Assembly: GCF_002195995.1 (NCBI RefSeq)
Contig: NZ_NHON01000029.1
Coordinates: forward strand, 1 to 64,000
From: Inquilinus limosus
GTDB taxonomy: Bacteria > Pseudomonadota > Alphaproteobacteria > DSM-16000 > Inquilinaceae
Direction: 5' to 3'
DNA: 64,000 bases
The notes beneath the pieces were generated by a model, which was given only the letters and a program-made list of their open reading frames with translations, did not search any database and was not told the origin of the DNA. Positions 18,176 through 26,492 of the stretch are shown in pieces; the stretch's first letter is position 1; the number at the start of each line of letters is the position of its first letter. The position numbers were made by a program, and so were the translations under genes.

Positions 18176-19084
18176 ATGACCGCACCCGGCATCCACGCCA
18201 TCCTCTACGCCTTCTTCGACGCCGAGGAGCGGCTGGACCGTGCCGCCATGCGCCGGCAGGTCGAGGCGTGCCTGGAGGCCGGGGTCGCCGGCATCGCCGC
18301 GCTGGGCCTGGCCACCGAGGTGGCGAAGCTGGGCGTCGACGAGCGCCGGGCGGTGATGGACTGGGTGGCGGAGGATGTCGCCGGCCGGGTGCCGATGGGC
18401 TTCACCATCTTCGGCCCGTCGGTGGCCGAGCAGGTGGCGATGGTCCGCGCGGCCGAGGCGGCGGGCGCCGCCTGGCTGATCCTGCAGCCGCCCGCCGCCG
18501 GCAGCCACGGCGCCGGCGAATACCTGGAGTTCTTCAGCCGGGTGATGGATGCGACGGCGCTGCCGGTGGCGATCCAGAACGCGCCGCAATATCTCGGCCG
18601 CGGCCTGTCCGCCGAGGATGTCGCCCGGCTGATGCGGCGCCACGCCAACATGACCCTGATCAAGGCCGAGGGGACGGCGGTGGAGATCGAGCGGCTGATC
18701 GCCGTGACGGACGGGAAGCTGCGGGTGTTCAACGGCCGCGGCGGGCTGGAGATGATCGACAGCCTGCGCGCCGGCTGCGACGGCTTCCTGCTGGCGCCGG
18801 ATGCGGTCGACCACGCGGTGGCGATCCATCGGCTCTATCGGGCCGGCGACGAGGCCGCGGCGGCCGAGGCTTATGCCCGGGCGGCGCCGTCGATCGTCTT
18901 CGTCATGCAGTCGATCGAGACGCTGATCTGCTATGGCAAGCGCCTGTTCGCCGCCCGGGCCGGCCTGGCGGTGCACGACCGGGCGCCGGCGCTGCGCCCG
19001 ACCGAGTTCGGGCTGGACCTCGTCGCGCGGCACGCCGCAGCGCTGGGGCCGTTCGGCCGAAGGGCTGACGGCCGGAAATATTGA
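18176..19084 (+). CDS. DapA-family aldolase/lyase, substrate unknown
   Basis: A 302-residue (beta/alpha)8 protein of the dihydrodipicolinate synthase/N-acetylneuraminate lyase superfamily. The Schiff-base lysine is K163 in MTLIKAEG. The position of the DHDPS tyrosine (usual YNVP) reads QNAPQYLG, so the catalytic tyrosine is missing and this is unlikely to be the lysine-pathway enzyme. The usual nucleophile-stabilising motif G-x-x-G-E is replaced by LGLATE. It probably cleaves or forms a 2-keto acid. It is preceded by AGGGAGA and follows the FUSC gene by 19 bp, so the two may be co-transcribed. A palindromic repeat starts two bases after its stop codon. Confidence 0.85.
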   Translation: MTAPGIHAILYAFFDAEERLDRAAMRRQVEACLEAGVAGIAALGLATEVAKLGVDERRAVMDWVAEDVAGRVPMGFTIFGPSVAEQVAMVRAAEAAGAAWLILQPPAAGSHGAGEYLEFFSRVMDATALPVAIQNAPQYLGRGLSAEDVARLMRRHANMTLIKAEGTAVEIERLIAVTDGKLRVFNGRGGLEMIDSLRAGCDGFLLAPDAVDHAVAIHRLYRAGDEAAAAEAYARAAPSIVFVMQSIETLICYGKRLFAARAGLAVHDRAPALRPTEFGLDLVARHAAALGPFGRRADGRKY

Positions 19085-19085
19085 T

Positions 19086-19175
19086 CGTCATGGCGAGCCC
19101 CGAAGGGGCGTGGCCATCCAGGGGCCGGTGCGAGCGGCCCTGGATGGCCACGTCGCTACGCTCCTCGCCATGACG
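19086..19175. repeat. Palindromic intergenic repeat, family I, copy 2 with inverted centre
   Basis: Same 90-bp element as at 1837-1926. The left 32 bp are identical and the right 32 bp differ at a single base, but the central 26 bp (19118-19143) is the exact reverse complement of the centre of copy 1. It begins two bases after the stop codon of the DapA-family gene and separates it from the convergent DUF2333 gene. Confidence 0.92.
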
Positions 19176-19216
19176 GGTAAGGGATCAAAGAGGCGCTTCT
19201 GAAGACTGTCCGCGCC

Positions 19217-20314
19217 TCAATTCCGCAGCACGTTCGCCAGCTCGCGCATCTGGGTGCGGGCGCGCAGCAGGAAGAAGCCCTGCACCGCCAGGTGGTTGGG
19301 CTGGAACATGGCGTCGGCGCGGCCGTTCATCACCACCAGCGGCCGCAGTTCCGCCGCCTCGCGCAGGTTCTCCACCATCTCGTCCCAGATCTTGGTCGCG
19401 CCGGACTGGGCGATCACGCCCTCGAAGTCGCGGCCGAGGGCGCGCAGCACCAGGAAATAGGCGTAGAGCCGCCCCTTGGTGGAATAGAAGATGTCGTCGG
19501 CCCGGGTGTCGATCAGCCAGCCGCGGCTCTGCTCGATATGGTCGGCGATGACCGAGGATTGCGAGCCGAGATCGGCGGCGAAGCGGTCGATCGTCTGCAG
19601 CAGGTTGTCGGCCCGCCGCTCGAACGGCGCGGTGCCGGCCGCGACCCGCTGGTTGTAGCTGCGCAGTGCCCGGGCCGCCGCGCGGTACTGCGATTCCGAC
19701 GACGCCGTCGGCGCCCAGGAGGTGCTGAGGTCGAACAGCCAGATCGTGCCGGGATAGCGCAGCAGGCCGGTGGCGCGGTCGAGATCCGGGTCCATCTGGG
19801 AGGAACCGCGCGACCGGCCGATCTGGTCGCCCATCTCGGCGGTGAAGCGCGACAGGGCGTAGATGATGCCCTGCTGGTAGTTCGGCATGTTGTCCAGCAG
19901 CCAGCCGGGCAGGAAGAACGGGTCGTTGGCGGTCCAGCGATGGGCGCCGCCGGTCTCGCGCTCGATCAGCGCCGCGGCGATCTCGACGGCTTGGCTGCCG
20001 GTGGCCTGGCCGCCATTGGGGACCGGCGCGGCCGCGGCGAAATCCGGGTCGTCGTCGACCGCGTGCACGATGAAGGCGCCGACGGCCATGTAGAGCACGA
20101 ACAGCACCACCAGCCCGCCGAGGCCCCAGCCCACCAGCCGCGGCCAGCGCCGCCCGCCACCGGCCGGAGGCGGCGCGGCGGGTGGGATGTCGGCCGTCGC
20201 CTTGCGCCGGAACAGCCCGCCCAGCCGGGCACCCCAGCCGCGTCTGGCGCGCGCCGGGTCGAGGTCTTCCTGGAAGATGTCGTCCGGCCGTTCGCTCACT
20301 CGCCCCTCGCCCAT
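19217..20314 (-). CDS. DUF2333 family membrane-anchored protein
   Basis: About 365 residues from the ATG at 20314. A basic, cytoplasmic N-terminus of ~75 residues (ending in proline/glycine-rich sequence) precedes a single transmembrane helix (WGLGGLVVLFVLYMAVGAFI), and the remainder is an acidic periplasmic domain with motifs such as DNMPNYQQGIIYALSRF and DDIFYSTKGRLYAYFLVLRA that characterise the DUF2333 family. Function is unknown; the family is widespread in Proteobacteria. An alternative start is the GTG five codons in, preceded by GAGGGG. It is transcribed toward the palindromic repeat and follows the secreted-protein gene at 20393-21013 in the same direction. Confidence 0.8.
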   Translation of the reverse strand: MGEGRVSERPDDIFQEDLDPARARRGWGARLGGLFRRKATADIPPAAPPPAGGGRRWPRLVGWGLGGLVVLFVLYMAVGAFIVHAVDDDPDFAAAAPVPNGGQATGSQAVEIAAALIERETGGAHRWTANDPFFLPGWLLDNMPNYQQGIIYALSRFTAEMGDQIGRSRGSSQMDPDLDRATGLLRYPGTIWLFDLSTSWAPTASSESQYRAAARALRSYNQRVAAGTAPFERRADNLLQTIDRFAADLGSQSSVIADHIEQSRGWLIDTRADDIFYSTKGRLYAYFLVLRALGRDFEGVIAQSGATKIWDEMVENLREAAELRPLVVMNGRADAMFQPNHLAVQGFFLLRARTQMRELANVLRN

Positions 20315-20392
20315 GGTCGGTCCCGAGGAACAGAATGGCGATGGCGGCGGTCCGGTGCCAGCCCCGGTTCGCAAAGCAGGTGCGGCGCGCCC

Positions 20393-21013
20393 CTAGGAGC
20401 GCGGCTCGGCCGGCAGGGTGAACTGGAGCAGCGGCGTTGTGCTCATGCGGTCCGTGGGGCTTCCAAACGGATGGTTGATCGTCAGCCGCAGCATCCGGGC
20501 CTGCCAGTCGACACCACCGAGAAAGACCAGCCGGCCGACGACATGCGACTGCGGAGCGATCTGCATTTCCGGATTGTCGGGCGGGGGAAGAAAGGGATAG
20601 CTCCGGCCGCGGTCGTCGGTGAGCAACAGGGTGCCGAACGGGTTGAGACGCCGCCTGTAGACGCCCGGGTTGAAGATCTCCACATCGACGACGATGCTGG
20701 ACGGCAGGAATGTCACCGCCGCGATCGAGATGGTCATGCCGTTGGGATGAGTCTTGCTCTGCTGCACGCGTGCAGAAACAGCAGCAAGAGGTGGAGATGG
20801 CGGCCGCTGCGCCGGCTGCCCCACCCACGGCTGCGGCGGCGGCAATCCTGGCTTGACCAGAGGATAGACCGGTACCGGTTCCGCCGGCGGGCGCTCCAGC
20901 TTCGGCAACGGGGGCGGCGAGTCGATCTGAAGCTGGGCGTGTGCCCCATCAGTGACAGTTGCGGCGGCCATCACGATCGCGGTTGCCCGGAGGAAACGGC
21001 CGCCAGCGCGCAT
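20393..21013 (-). CDS. Secreted proline-rich hypothetical protein
   Basis: From ATG 21013 (GGAGG just upstream) the protein has 206 residues, starting with a signal peptide (RFLRATAIVMAAATVTDGAHA). A proline-rich linker (PPPLPKLERPPAEPVPVYP) leads to a compact beta-rich domain with ITIAAVTFLP-like and VEIFNPGVYRRRLNPFGT-like strands and HVVGRLVFLGGVDW near the end. The overall pattern (extracellular, immunoglobulin-like, with hydrophobic beta strands) resembles DUF4352-type domains, but I do not recognise the family with certainty. Longer starts at 21073 or 21064 are possible but would mask the signal peptide. Confidence 0.7.
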   Translation of the reverse strand: MRAGGRFLRATAIVMAAATVTDGAHAQLQIDSPPPLPKLERPPAEPVPVYPLVKPGLPPPQPWVGQPAQRPPSPPLAAVSARVQQSKTHPNGMTISIAAVTFLPSSIVVDVEIFNPGVYRRRLNPFGTLLLTDDRGRSYPFLPPPDNPEMQIAPQSHVVGRLVFLGGVDWQARMLRLTINHPFGSPTDRMSTTPLLQFTLPAEPRS

Positions 21014-21187
21014 CGGCCTCCGGGCGGTCCGGAACAAACCGTGGCTGCAGGCGGGTTTGGCCATGATGCGCAAATCTGCGTCGCACCGGCCGGCTGCGCA
21101 ATTCAGCGATTGGATGAGCCCACCATCCCTCCGGAGGATGGCGGCGCGTCACGACGGCCGGTGCCCGCACCTGCCAGAACACCGCCG

Positions 21188-21844
21188 TCAACCTCGCGGC
21201 ACGACGGTGGCCATGATGCCGGTGAAGTGCAGGGCGCTGCCGGCCAGCACGAACAGATGCCAGATCATGTGGTTGAAGGGCAGCCGCTCCCAGACATAGA
21301 AGGCGACGCCGGCGGTGTAGGCGAGGCCGCCGGCCAGGATCCAGCCGACCGCGGCGCCGCCGAGCGACGACCAGACCGGGCCGATCGCCACCAGGATCAG
21401 CCAGCCCATGCCGAGATAGAGCGGCAGCGCGATGTGCCGGCCGTAGTGGCGAAGGACCAGGCGCAGCACCACGCCGGTGACCGCCAGGCCCCAGATCACC
21501 GCGAACAGCGTCCAGCCCCAGGCACCGCGCAGGCCCAGCAGCAGGAACGGCGTGTAGGTGCCGGCGATCAGCAGGTAGATCGAGGCGTGGTCGAGCAGGT
21601 TGCAGACATGCTTGAAGCGGGCCGAGCGCGCCGCATGCAGCAGGGTGGAGGCGACATAGGTCAGCACCAGCGTGCTGCCGTAAATCGCCAGGCTGACGAT
21701 CTCGAGCGCGCCGCCATAGAGGCTGGCCAGGACCAGCAGCACGACGAGCCCGGCCACGGCCAGGGCGGCGCCGACGCCATGGGTGATCGCGTTGGCGATC
21801 TCCTCGGCCAGGGTCTCGGTGTGGGCGACGATCCCTTCGGTCAT
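21188..21844 (-). CDS. Hemolysin III family (PAQR/YqfA) membrane protein
   Basis: A 218-residue protein with seven predicted transmembrane helices. Family motifs are visible: EEIANAITHGVGA at the start, STLLHA with the first conserved serine and histidine, LLDHASIYLLIAGTYTPF, and HLFVLAGSALHFTG near the end with the last two conserved histidines. These Ser/His/Asp residues bind zinc in PAQR receptors. In bacteria the family is called hemolysin III, though haemolytic activity is doubtful; a role in membrane homeostasis is more likely. Confidence 0.92.
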   Translation of the reverse strand: MTEGIVAHTETLAEEIANAITHGVGAALAVAGLVVLLVLASLYGGALEIVSLAIYGSTLVLTYVASTLLHAARSARFKHVCNLLDHASIYLLIAGTYTPFLLLGLRGAWGWTLFAVIWGLAVTGVVLRLVLRHYGRHIALPLYLGMGWLILVAIGPVWSSLGGAAVGWILAGGLAYTAGVAFYVWERLPFNHMIWHLFVLAGSALHFTGIMATVVPRG

Positions 21845-22430
21845 GGCATCAGTCTAGCATCCGGTCCGGCCGCCGCCATGCGGCGCGGTCACCCATGCGG
21901 CGCATCGATCGCCACGGCCACCCGCCCCGGACCGGTCGCCGGATAGTCTGAAACAAGAGCAAATATCGGCAGCAAAAGAATCGAATTTTGACCAATATTG
22001 AATAGACCACCAATTATTGCCCTCCACAATCAAACAAATCGGCTTGTCAGATTTCGTTTCATTTGCAATGGTGAAGTTCAGATCTGAATCTGAGGATCGG
22101 CATCTCGCCGCCCGATCCATAGATTTCGATATTTCCGAGATCGAATAATCCGGGGGAGGCGAACTTGCATCCAATGCCTGCAGCCGATCGTGCGGCATGT
22201 CCTTCGTGAGTTCGCGCGCACCTGCTTGAGAGCACTCGTACATCCCGGCGCGGGGATGGGACCGGGACAGACCGGGACGTCTTCGATCCGACCCTGAGAC
22301 CGACTCTTCGCTCCTCCCTGTCATGGCGAGGAGGCGAAACCGCCCCGTTGAGTCAGGAACGGGCCATCACGGGCCGGTGCCGGACATTTCGGCGTGTCGA
22401 CAACCAACCCAATCAAAAGAGGAATCGATC
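21845..22430. other. 586-bp region, mostly intergenic, with an AT-rich island
   Basis: The stretch 21955-22155 is conspicuously AT-rich compared with everything around it. It carries one weak reading frame on the minus strand (listed separately). The remainder, 22200-22430, is the upstream region of the LVIVD-repeat gene; no clear promoter elements were recognised. No palindromic repeat of families I-III is present. Confidence 0.6.
21854..22198 (-). CDS. Possible orphan gene in an AT-rich island
   Basis: The frame can start at ATG 22198 and encodes about 114 residues. The middle part, from about residue 35 to 75 (for example DLNFTIANETKSDKPICL and NNWWSIQYWSKFDS), looks like real protein sequence with aromatic and hydrophobic patterning and has a codon composition unlike the GC-rich neighbours. 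The C-terminal third is GC-rich, glycine/arginine-rich and looks non-coding. There is no good ribosome-binding site. It could be a fragment of a transferred gene or a chance frame. Confidence 0.25.
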   Translation of the reverse strand: MPHDRLQALDASSPPPDYSISEISKSMDRAARCRSSDSDLNFTIANETKSDKPICLIVEGNNWWSIQYWSKFDSFAADICSCFRLSGDRSGAGGRGDRCAAWVTAPHGGGRTGC

Positions 22431-24392
22431 GTGGGGGAACCTGAAGCGACAAGCTTGTCGGAGCGGATACGGCAAACGGCCCTTCGCTGTTCAAGGCAGA
22501 TCGCGCTGGGGCTGGCCCTCGCGATCTCCAGCGCTGGCCTGGCCCAGGCGCAGGAGCTGGCGGCACGGGCCGATCAGACGGCCTATGGCGGCCGGATCGG
22601 CGTGCCGCTCCGGCAGGGCGACTTCGTCTATCTTCCGGCCGGAGCCACCGTCGCGGCCTGGGACTACCGGGATCCGGCGGCGCCCCGGCTGGCCGGCGAC
22701 ACGCGCCGGCAGCCGCTGCCCGGCGTGATCACCGGGATCGCGTCCCGCGGCCGCTATCTCTACGCCAGCTGGCAACGGCAGGACGGCACCTCCGGCCTGG
22801 CGATCTACTCCCTGCTCGATCCGGGGCGTCCGCGGCTGGTCGATGGCGGCGCCCTGCGGACCAGCGCGGCGGCCGAGGCCATCACCGCGATCGCGATCGA
22901 CGGGGACTATCTCTATGCGTTCGACGCCGAGAGGGGCGTGGTCGTCCATTCCCTGGCGGATCCGCTCTACCCCAAGGCCATCCGGGTGGTCGAGGGCGGC
23001 CCGGCCGAGGTGGTCGGCGTCGCCGGCAACCGCATCTTCACGTCCGCCCGGACGATGATCGGCGACACCCTGCTGCAGGTGTTCGACAACAGCCGGAAGA
23101 CTCTGCCCAAAAAGGTCACCAGCGCGAACCTGGACGGGTTCGCCAATTTCCGCCTGCAATTCGCCTGGCCGCTGGCGGTCGGGTTCGGGCTGGGCGTCAA
23201 CTTGTACTACCTGCCGCCCTGGGGCGGCCAGCCGCTGCTGTGGGGCAGCGCGGATCCGGGCGAGGCGCTGTTCAACGGCTTCGTCGCCGGCGACAAGGCC
23301 TACGGCTTCGGTGCCTCCGGCGTCAGCGCCTGGAGCCTGCGCCTGCCGGTGCGCCGGGTCGGCCATGTCGATTTCGGCAATGCCTTCGCCGCGGAAACGA
23401 CCGCCGTGCAAGGCCGATGGGGATGGGTGGCCACCACCACCGACCAGCTGGCCCTGTTCGACACCAGCAGGACGGCCCGCCTGGCCAGCGTCGTCGACAC
23501 CATCGGCGGTGCCGATATCCAGGACGCGGCCCTCGTCGACCGCACGCTGGTCCTGCTGCAGAACGTCTACGGGCTGAGCGCGGCCAGCGACGATGACCTG
23601 ACGCCGACGGGACGGTTCGACGCCGACCTGCCCAAGGCCAAGCAGGACCGCGCCTTCGAGGACATGGCGGTCGATGGCAAGCGGGCCTATCTGGCGTCCT
23701 GGGGCTACGGGCTGATCGTCGCCGACCTCAGCGACCCGTCATCGCCGCGCGAGCTGGGGCGCCTGCCCGCCCAGTTCTCCTCCGCGATCGCGGGGAAGGG
23801 CCGGCATGTCTATCTCGGCACGGCCACCAACGGGGGCTCGGTGACCTCCGTCGACGTGTCGAACCCGGCCAATCCGGTGGTGCGGAACGCGGTTCCGGTG
23901 GACACCCGGGTCGAGCGGCTGCAGCTCGCCGGAACGCTGCTGTTCGCGGCCACCGCGCCGGATGTCGCCGGCGGCGTTCCAGGGGGCTTGCGCATCTTCG
24001 ATGTCGGCAACCCGTCGCAGATCAGCGAGATCGGCCGCTACAGCGACGATTGCGAATTCGCCAGCGATTTGGCCCTCAGCGGCGATGCCAGGACGGTCCA
24101 TCTGCGCTGCTCGACCGGCCTCCACATTCTCGATGTGAGCCAGCCGGGCCGGCCGGTCCGCCTCGGCTTCTACGCGGCAGGCCAGGGCGGGGCGGCGGTC
24201 GCGCTCGGCTCCGGATCGGTGTTCGTCGCGACGGCCGGGGATGTCGAGGAGGTCGATGTCCGCAATCCGCGCCGTCCGACCCTGCTGAACCGGTATCATC
24301 TGCCGGCGGAGGCACAACGGCTGCGGGTGATGCCGGGCCGGCGCCTGTTCGTGTTCACAGGGCCGGGAGGCCTGCAGATCATCAAGCTGTAG
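22431..24392 (+). CDS. Secreted LVIVD-repeat beta-propeller protein
   Basis: The GTG at 22431 has AGAGGA seven bases upstream and gives 653 residues. An N-terminal signal peptide (IALGLALAISSAGLAQA) is followed by tandem repeats of the LVIVD type: 'Y-L-Y-A-x-x-x-x-x-G-L-x-I-x-D-L-S-D-P-x-x-P-x-x-x-G', for example LIVADLSDPSSPRELGRL, VTSVDVSNPANPVV and LHILDVSQPGRPVRLGFY. Such repeats fold as beta-propellers and act in extracellular or periplasmic binding. No enzymatic motif was seen. Two cysteines near the C-terminus (C-x16-C) may form a disulfide. The gene is monocistronic and is followed by a palindromic repeat. Confidence 0.85.
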   Translation: MGEPEATSLSERIRQTALRCSRQIALGLALAISSAGLAQAQELAARADQTAYGGRIGVPLRQGDFVYLPAGATVAAWDYRDPAAPRLAGDTRRQPLPGVITGIASRGRYLYASWQRQDGTSGLAIYSLLDPGRPRLVDGGALRTSAAAEAITAIAIDGDYLYAFDAERGVVVHSLADPLYPKAIRVVEGGPAEVVGVAGNRIFTSARTMIGDTLLQVFDNSRKTLPKKVTSANLDGFANFRLQFAWPLAVGFGLGVNLYYLPPWGGQPLLWGSADPGEALFNGFVAGDKAYGFGASGVSAWSLRLPVRRVGHVDFGNAFAAETTAVQGRWGWVATTTDQLALFDTSRTARLASVVDTIGGADIQDAALVDRTLVLLQNVYGLSAASDDDLTPTGRFDADLPKAKQDRAFEDMAVDGKRAYLASWGYGLIVADLSDPSSPRELGRLPAQFSSAIAGKGRHVYLGTATNGGSVTSVDVSNPANPVVRNAVPVDTRVERLQLAGTLLFAATAPDVAGGVPGGLRIFDVGNPSQISEIGRYSDDCEFASDLALSGDARTVHLRCSTGLHILDVSQPGRPVRLGFYAAGQGGAAVALGSGSVFVATAGDVEEVDVRNPRRPTLLNRYHLPAEAQRLRVMPGRRLFVFTGPGGLQIIKL

Positions 24393-24700
24393 CGAGGCCT
24401 TTTCACACCGCCTCATCCCTCGCCGTCATTGCGAGGAGGCGAAGCCGACGAAGCAATCCATCGGGCCGCTCGTGCTGCGGGATGGATTGCTTCGCTGCGC
24501 TCGCAATTGTGGATGTTCATTAATTCGTTGATCGTTTCGGAGGCTGAAGAAGCCGCTCTCAACGCATGGTCCGCCGCTATGACCAGCAGATTCAGCCTTG
24601 CTCAATGGAGCTGTGGGTAAGCTGCCTGCCGCAGCGACCTTCAAGAGTTACAGCAATGACGGTGTCGGGAATGCTGAAAAGTCCTTCCAGCAGCTCGCGG
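24393..24700. other. Intergenic region with a palindromic repeat, no gene
   Basis: Contains the family II repeat copy at 24424-24508. From 24510 to 24700 I see no coding frame with a ribosome-binding site, no hairpin with a T-run and no recognisable RNA gene. The DUF1127 gene ends at its right edge. Confidence 0.6.
24424..24508. repeat. Palindromic repeat, family II, copy A (degenerate right end)
   Basis: Starts CGTCATTGCGAGGAGGCGAA and runs into GGATTGCTTCGCTGCGCTCG, which is the family II consensus; the terminal ATGACG is replaced by ATTGTGG, so the outermost pairing is lost. The centre is GGGCCGCTCGTGCTGCGGGA, different from copies B and C. Located just downstream of the LVIVD-repeat gene. 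Confidence 0.88.
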
Positions 24701-24913
24701 TCAGCTGCGCCAGAACGGCTTGCGGATCTCTTCCTCGACGTCGCCATGGCTCAGGCCGACATCGGCCAGGATGTGGTCGTCGAGGCTGGACAGGTGGCGG
24801 CGCTGACGCTCGCGGTCCTGCCAGTCCAGAAGCCGGTCGACCAGGCGCAGGACCACGCCGCGGGCGGCGATGGCATCACGAGTGGCGGTGAGCGGGATTC
24901 CGGTGGCGGACAT
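24701..24913 (-). CDS. DUF1127 domain small protein
   Basis: A 70-residue protein from ATG 24913, which has AAGGAG seven bases upstream. The C-terminal half (LLDWQDRERQRRHLSSLDDH, then ILADVGLSHGDVEEEIRKPFW) is the DUF1127 motif: an arginine-rich helix followed by 'L-x-x-L-x-D-x-x-L-x-D-I/V-G-L-x-x'. Small DUF1127 proteins of Alphaproteobacteria bind RNA or affect phosphate and sRNA turnover in the few studied cases; the role here is unknown. It is divergent from the GcvA-type LysR gene, a pairing common in this class, and its expression may be controlled by that regulator. Confidence 0.88.
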   Translation of the reverse strand: MSATGIPLTATRDAIAARGVVLRLVDRLLDWQDRERQRRHLSSLDDHILADVGLSHGDVEEEIRKPFWRS

Positions 24914-24974
24914 GGCGGTTCTCCTTGGCTTGCGAGGTCGGCTGGCCTCTCGGGGGCGCCTCCGCCTCACCGCT

Positions 24975-25040
24975 ATAGTTGTGCTTTCGTTCTCGCTTCG
25001 ACAAACGAGGCTTTCTCGTGCTATGACTTAGAAAAACTAT
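24975..25040. promoter_or_regulatory. Divergent regulatory region between DUF1127 and LysR genes
   Basis: An AT-richer stretch with nested dyads: ATAGTT (24975) and AACTAT (25035) form outer arms, and ACGAG-GCTTT-CTCGT (25005-25019) is an inner 5-bp dyad. LysR-type regulators often bind such interrupted dyads between divergent genes. No -35/-10 assignment is possible. Confidence 0.35.
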
Positions 25041-25058
25041 CGCTCATCCGCCCCGCCC

Positions 25059-26012
25059 ATGGCGCGCCGCCTGCCCCCGCTGAACGCCCTCCGCGCCTTC
25101 GAGGCGGCCGCCCGCCATCTCAGCTTCGTCGACGCGGCCGATGAGCTCGCGGTCACCCCCGCCGCGGTCAGCCACCAGGTCAAGGCGCTGGAGGCCTATC
25201 TCGGCGTCGCCCTGTTCCAGCGCCTGCCGCGCGGCCTGGCGCTGACCGAGCAGGGGCGGATCCTGACGCCGCAGCTGACCCGCGGCTTCGACCGCCTGGC
25301 CGAGGCGGTGGCGCGGGTCCGGGTCGACGACGTCCAGACCGTGCTGTCGGTCACCGTCCTGCCCTCCTTCGCGGTGCGCTGGCTGCTGCCGCGGCTGGCC
25401 GGGTTCCGCCGCCTCAACCCCGGCCTCGAGATCGAGGTCCACGCCCAGCACCAGGCGGTGGATTTCCGCCGCGAGCGGGTCGACATCGCCCTGCGCTACG
25501 GCCGCGGCGGCTGGGCCGGCCTCCATGTCGAGCGCTTCCTGGACGACGAGGTGTTCCCGGTGTGCAGCCCGCTTCTGCTGGCGGGGCCGCGCCCGCTGCT
25601 GGCCCCCGCCGATCTGCGCCACCACACGCTGATCCACGACGTGCTGACCGGGGATGACGAGCCCTGGGTCACCTGGCAGCACTGGCTGCTGCATTTCGGG
25701 CTGGACGATGTCGACCACCGCCGCGGGCCGCGCTACAGCGACAGCCACATGATGCTGGAGGCCGCGGCCGCCGGCGAAGGCGTGGCGCTCGGCCGCAGCT
25801 CGATCATGGCCGACGACCTGAGCAGCGGCCGGCTGGTGCGGCCCTTCCCGGACAGCCGGGTCGCCGACTACGCCTATCATTTCCTGTGCCGGACCGACGC
25901 CCTCGACCGCCCGGCGGTGCGTGCCTTCCGCGACTGGCTGGTGGCCGCGGCGGCGGAGGACCCGGACGCCCCGGGGAAGGCCTCGCCGCCCGTCCCGGCC
26001 CTGAGTGGGTGA
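25059..26012 (+). CDS. LysR-family transcriptional regulator, GcvA-type
   Basis: A 317-residue LysR regulator. The winged-helix domain opens with RLPPLNALRAFEAAARHLSF and contains DELAVTPAAVSHQVKALEAY, both diagnostic of the GcvA subgroup (PPLNALRAFEAAARHLSF is near-invariant there). The effector domain follows. GcvA itself controls glycine cleavage, but the subgroup covers many functions, including beta-lactamase regulators. It is divergent from a DUF1127 gene. A family II palindromic repeat starts 19 bp after its stop. Confidence 0.9.
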   Translation: MARRLPPLNALRAFEAAARHLSFVDAADELAVTPAAVSHQVKALEAYLGVALFQRLPRGLALTEQGRILTPQLTRGFDRLAEAVARVRVDDVQTVLSVTVLPSFAVRWLLPRLAGFRRLNPGLEIEVHAQHQAVDFRRERVDIALRYGRGGWAGLHVERFLDDEVFPVCSPLLLAGPRPLLAPADLRHHTLIHDVLTGDDEPWVTWQHWLLHFGLDDVDHRRGPRYSDSHMMLEAAAAGEGVALGRSSIMADDLSSGRLVRPFPDSRVADYAYHFLCRTDALDRPAVRAFRDWLVAAAAEDPDAPGKASPPVPALSG

Positions 26013-26030
26013 TCTGAAGGTTTACCCAGC

Positions 26031-26118
26031 CGTCATTGCGAGGAGGCGAAGCCGACGAAGCAATCCAGGGGCCGGTGCGCACCGGCTGCTGGATTGCTTC
26101 GCTGCGCTCGCAATGACG
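26031..26118. repeat. Palindromic repeat, family II, copy B
   Basis: An intact 88-bp member: CGTCATTGCGAGGAGGCGAA at the left and CTTCGCTGCGCTCGCAATGA plus CG at the right, with the inner arms AGCAATCCAG and CTGGATTGCT pairing. The centre is GGGGCCGGTGCGCACCGGCT. It lies 19 bp after the stop of the LysR gene and could terminate that gene's transcript. Confidence 0.92.
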
Positions 26119-26203
26119 GTTCTAAAACTCCAGACGCGGCAAACTGCAATCCGACAGGCCTTTTGTCGGATATTAATACTGATTTTCAACGCAAAATTTG
26201 CTT

Positions 26204-26217
26204 TGACCGTTTGGTCA
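26204..26217. promoter_or_regulatory. TGACC-GTTT-GGTCA operator-like dyad ahead of the nucleoside operon
   Basis: The sequence TGACCGTTTGGTCA is a perfect 5-bp dyad with a four-base centre in the AT-rich promoter region. It resembles the operator of the TetR-family pyrimidine regulator RutR of E. coli (TTGACCA-N2-TGGTCAA). TTGACC at 26203-26208 may also be the -35 hexamer, which would make the dyad overlap the promoter as a repressor site would. No TetR gene is in the window, so the regulator would act from elsewhere. Confidence 0.55.
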
Positions 26218-26492
26218 GGATTTCGTTACGGTTCGGCTTCAGGAGAGGCGGTGCCGATGCCGGGGAAACCGGTCGCGGCGTCATGTGAGGCTTGCGGTTC
26301 GTCGTCTCCCGGCAGGACGTCCGGGATCGAGCCCCTGGGAGAGATGATGACGACGGCATCCGACGCCGGCGCGGCCGGCCTGCTCCATATCCCCATCCAT
26401 GGCCCGATGGCCGGCCCTCGCGGTGCTGGCGCGGGCCGGGCGTGGCCGATATTCTCTGACACTCAAGGTTTGACAGGGAGCGTCTTCCAACA

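Larger units (their letters stand above)
26013..26492. other. 480-bp region upstream of the nucleoside operon, no gene
   Basis: Holds a family II palindromic repeat (26031-26118), an AT-rich stretch (26120-26230) that must contain the promoter of the nucleoside operon, and an operator-like dyad (26204-26217). From 26240 to 26492 is a long untranslated leader without a convincing reading frame; GGGAG at 26476-26480 is the likely ribosome-binding site for the first gene. I could not find a riboswitch fold by eye. Confidence 0.65.

Noticed and set aside
24598-24891. Small plus-strand frame beside the DUF1127 gene
   Set aside because: It is the antisense of the DUF1127 coding sequence, which has a strong ribosome-binding site and a known motif.
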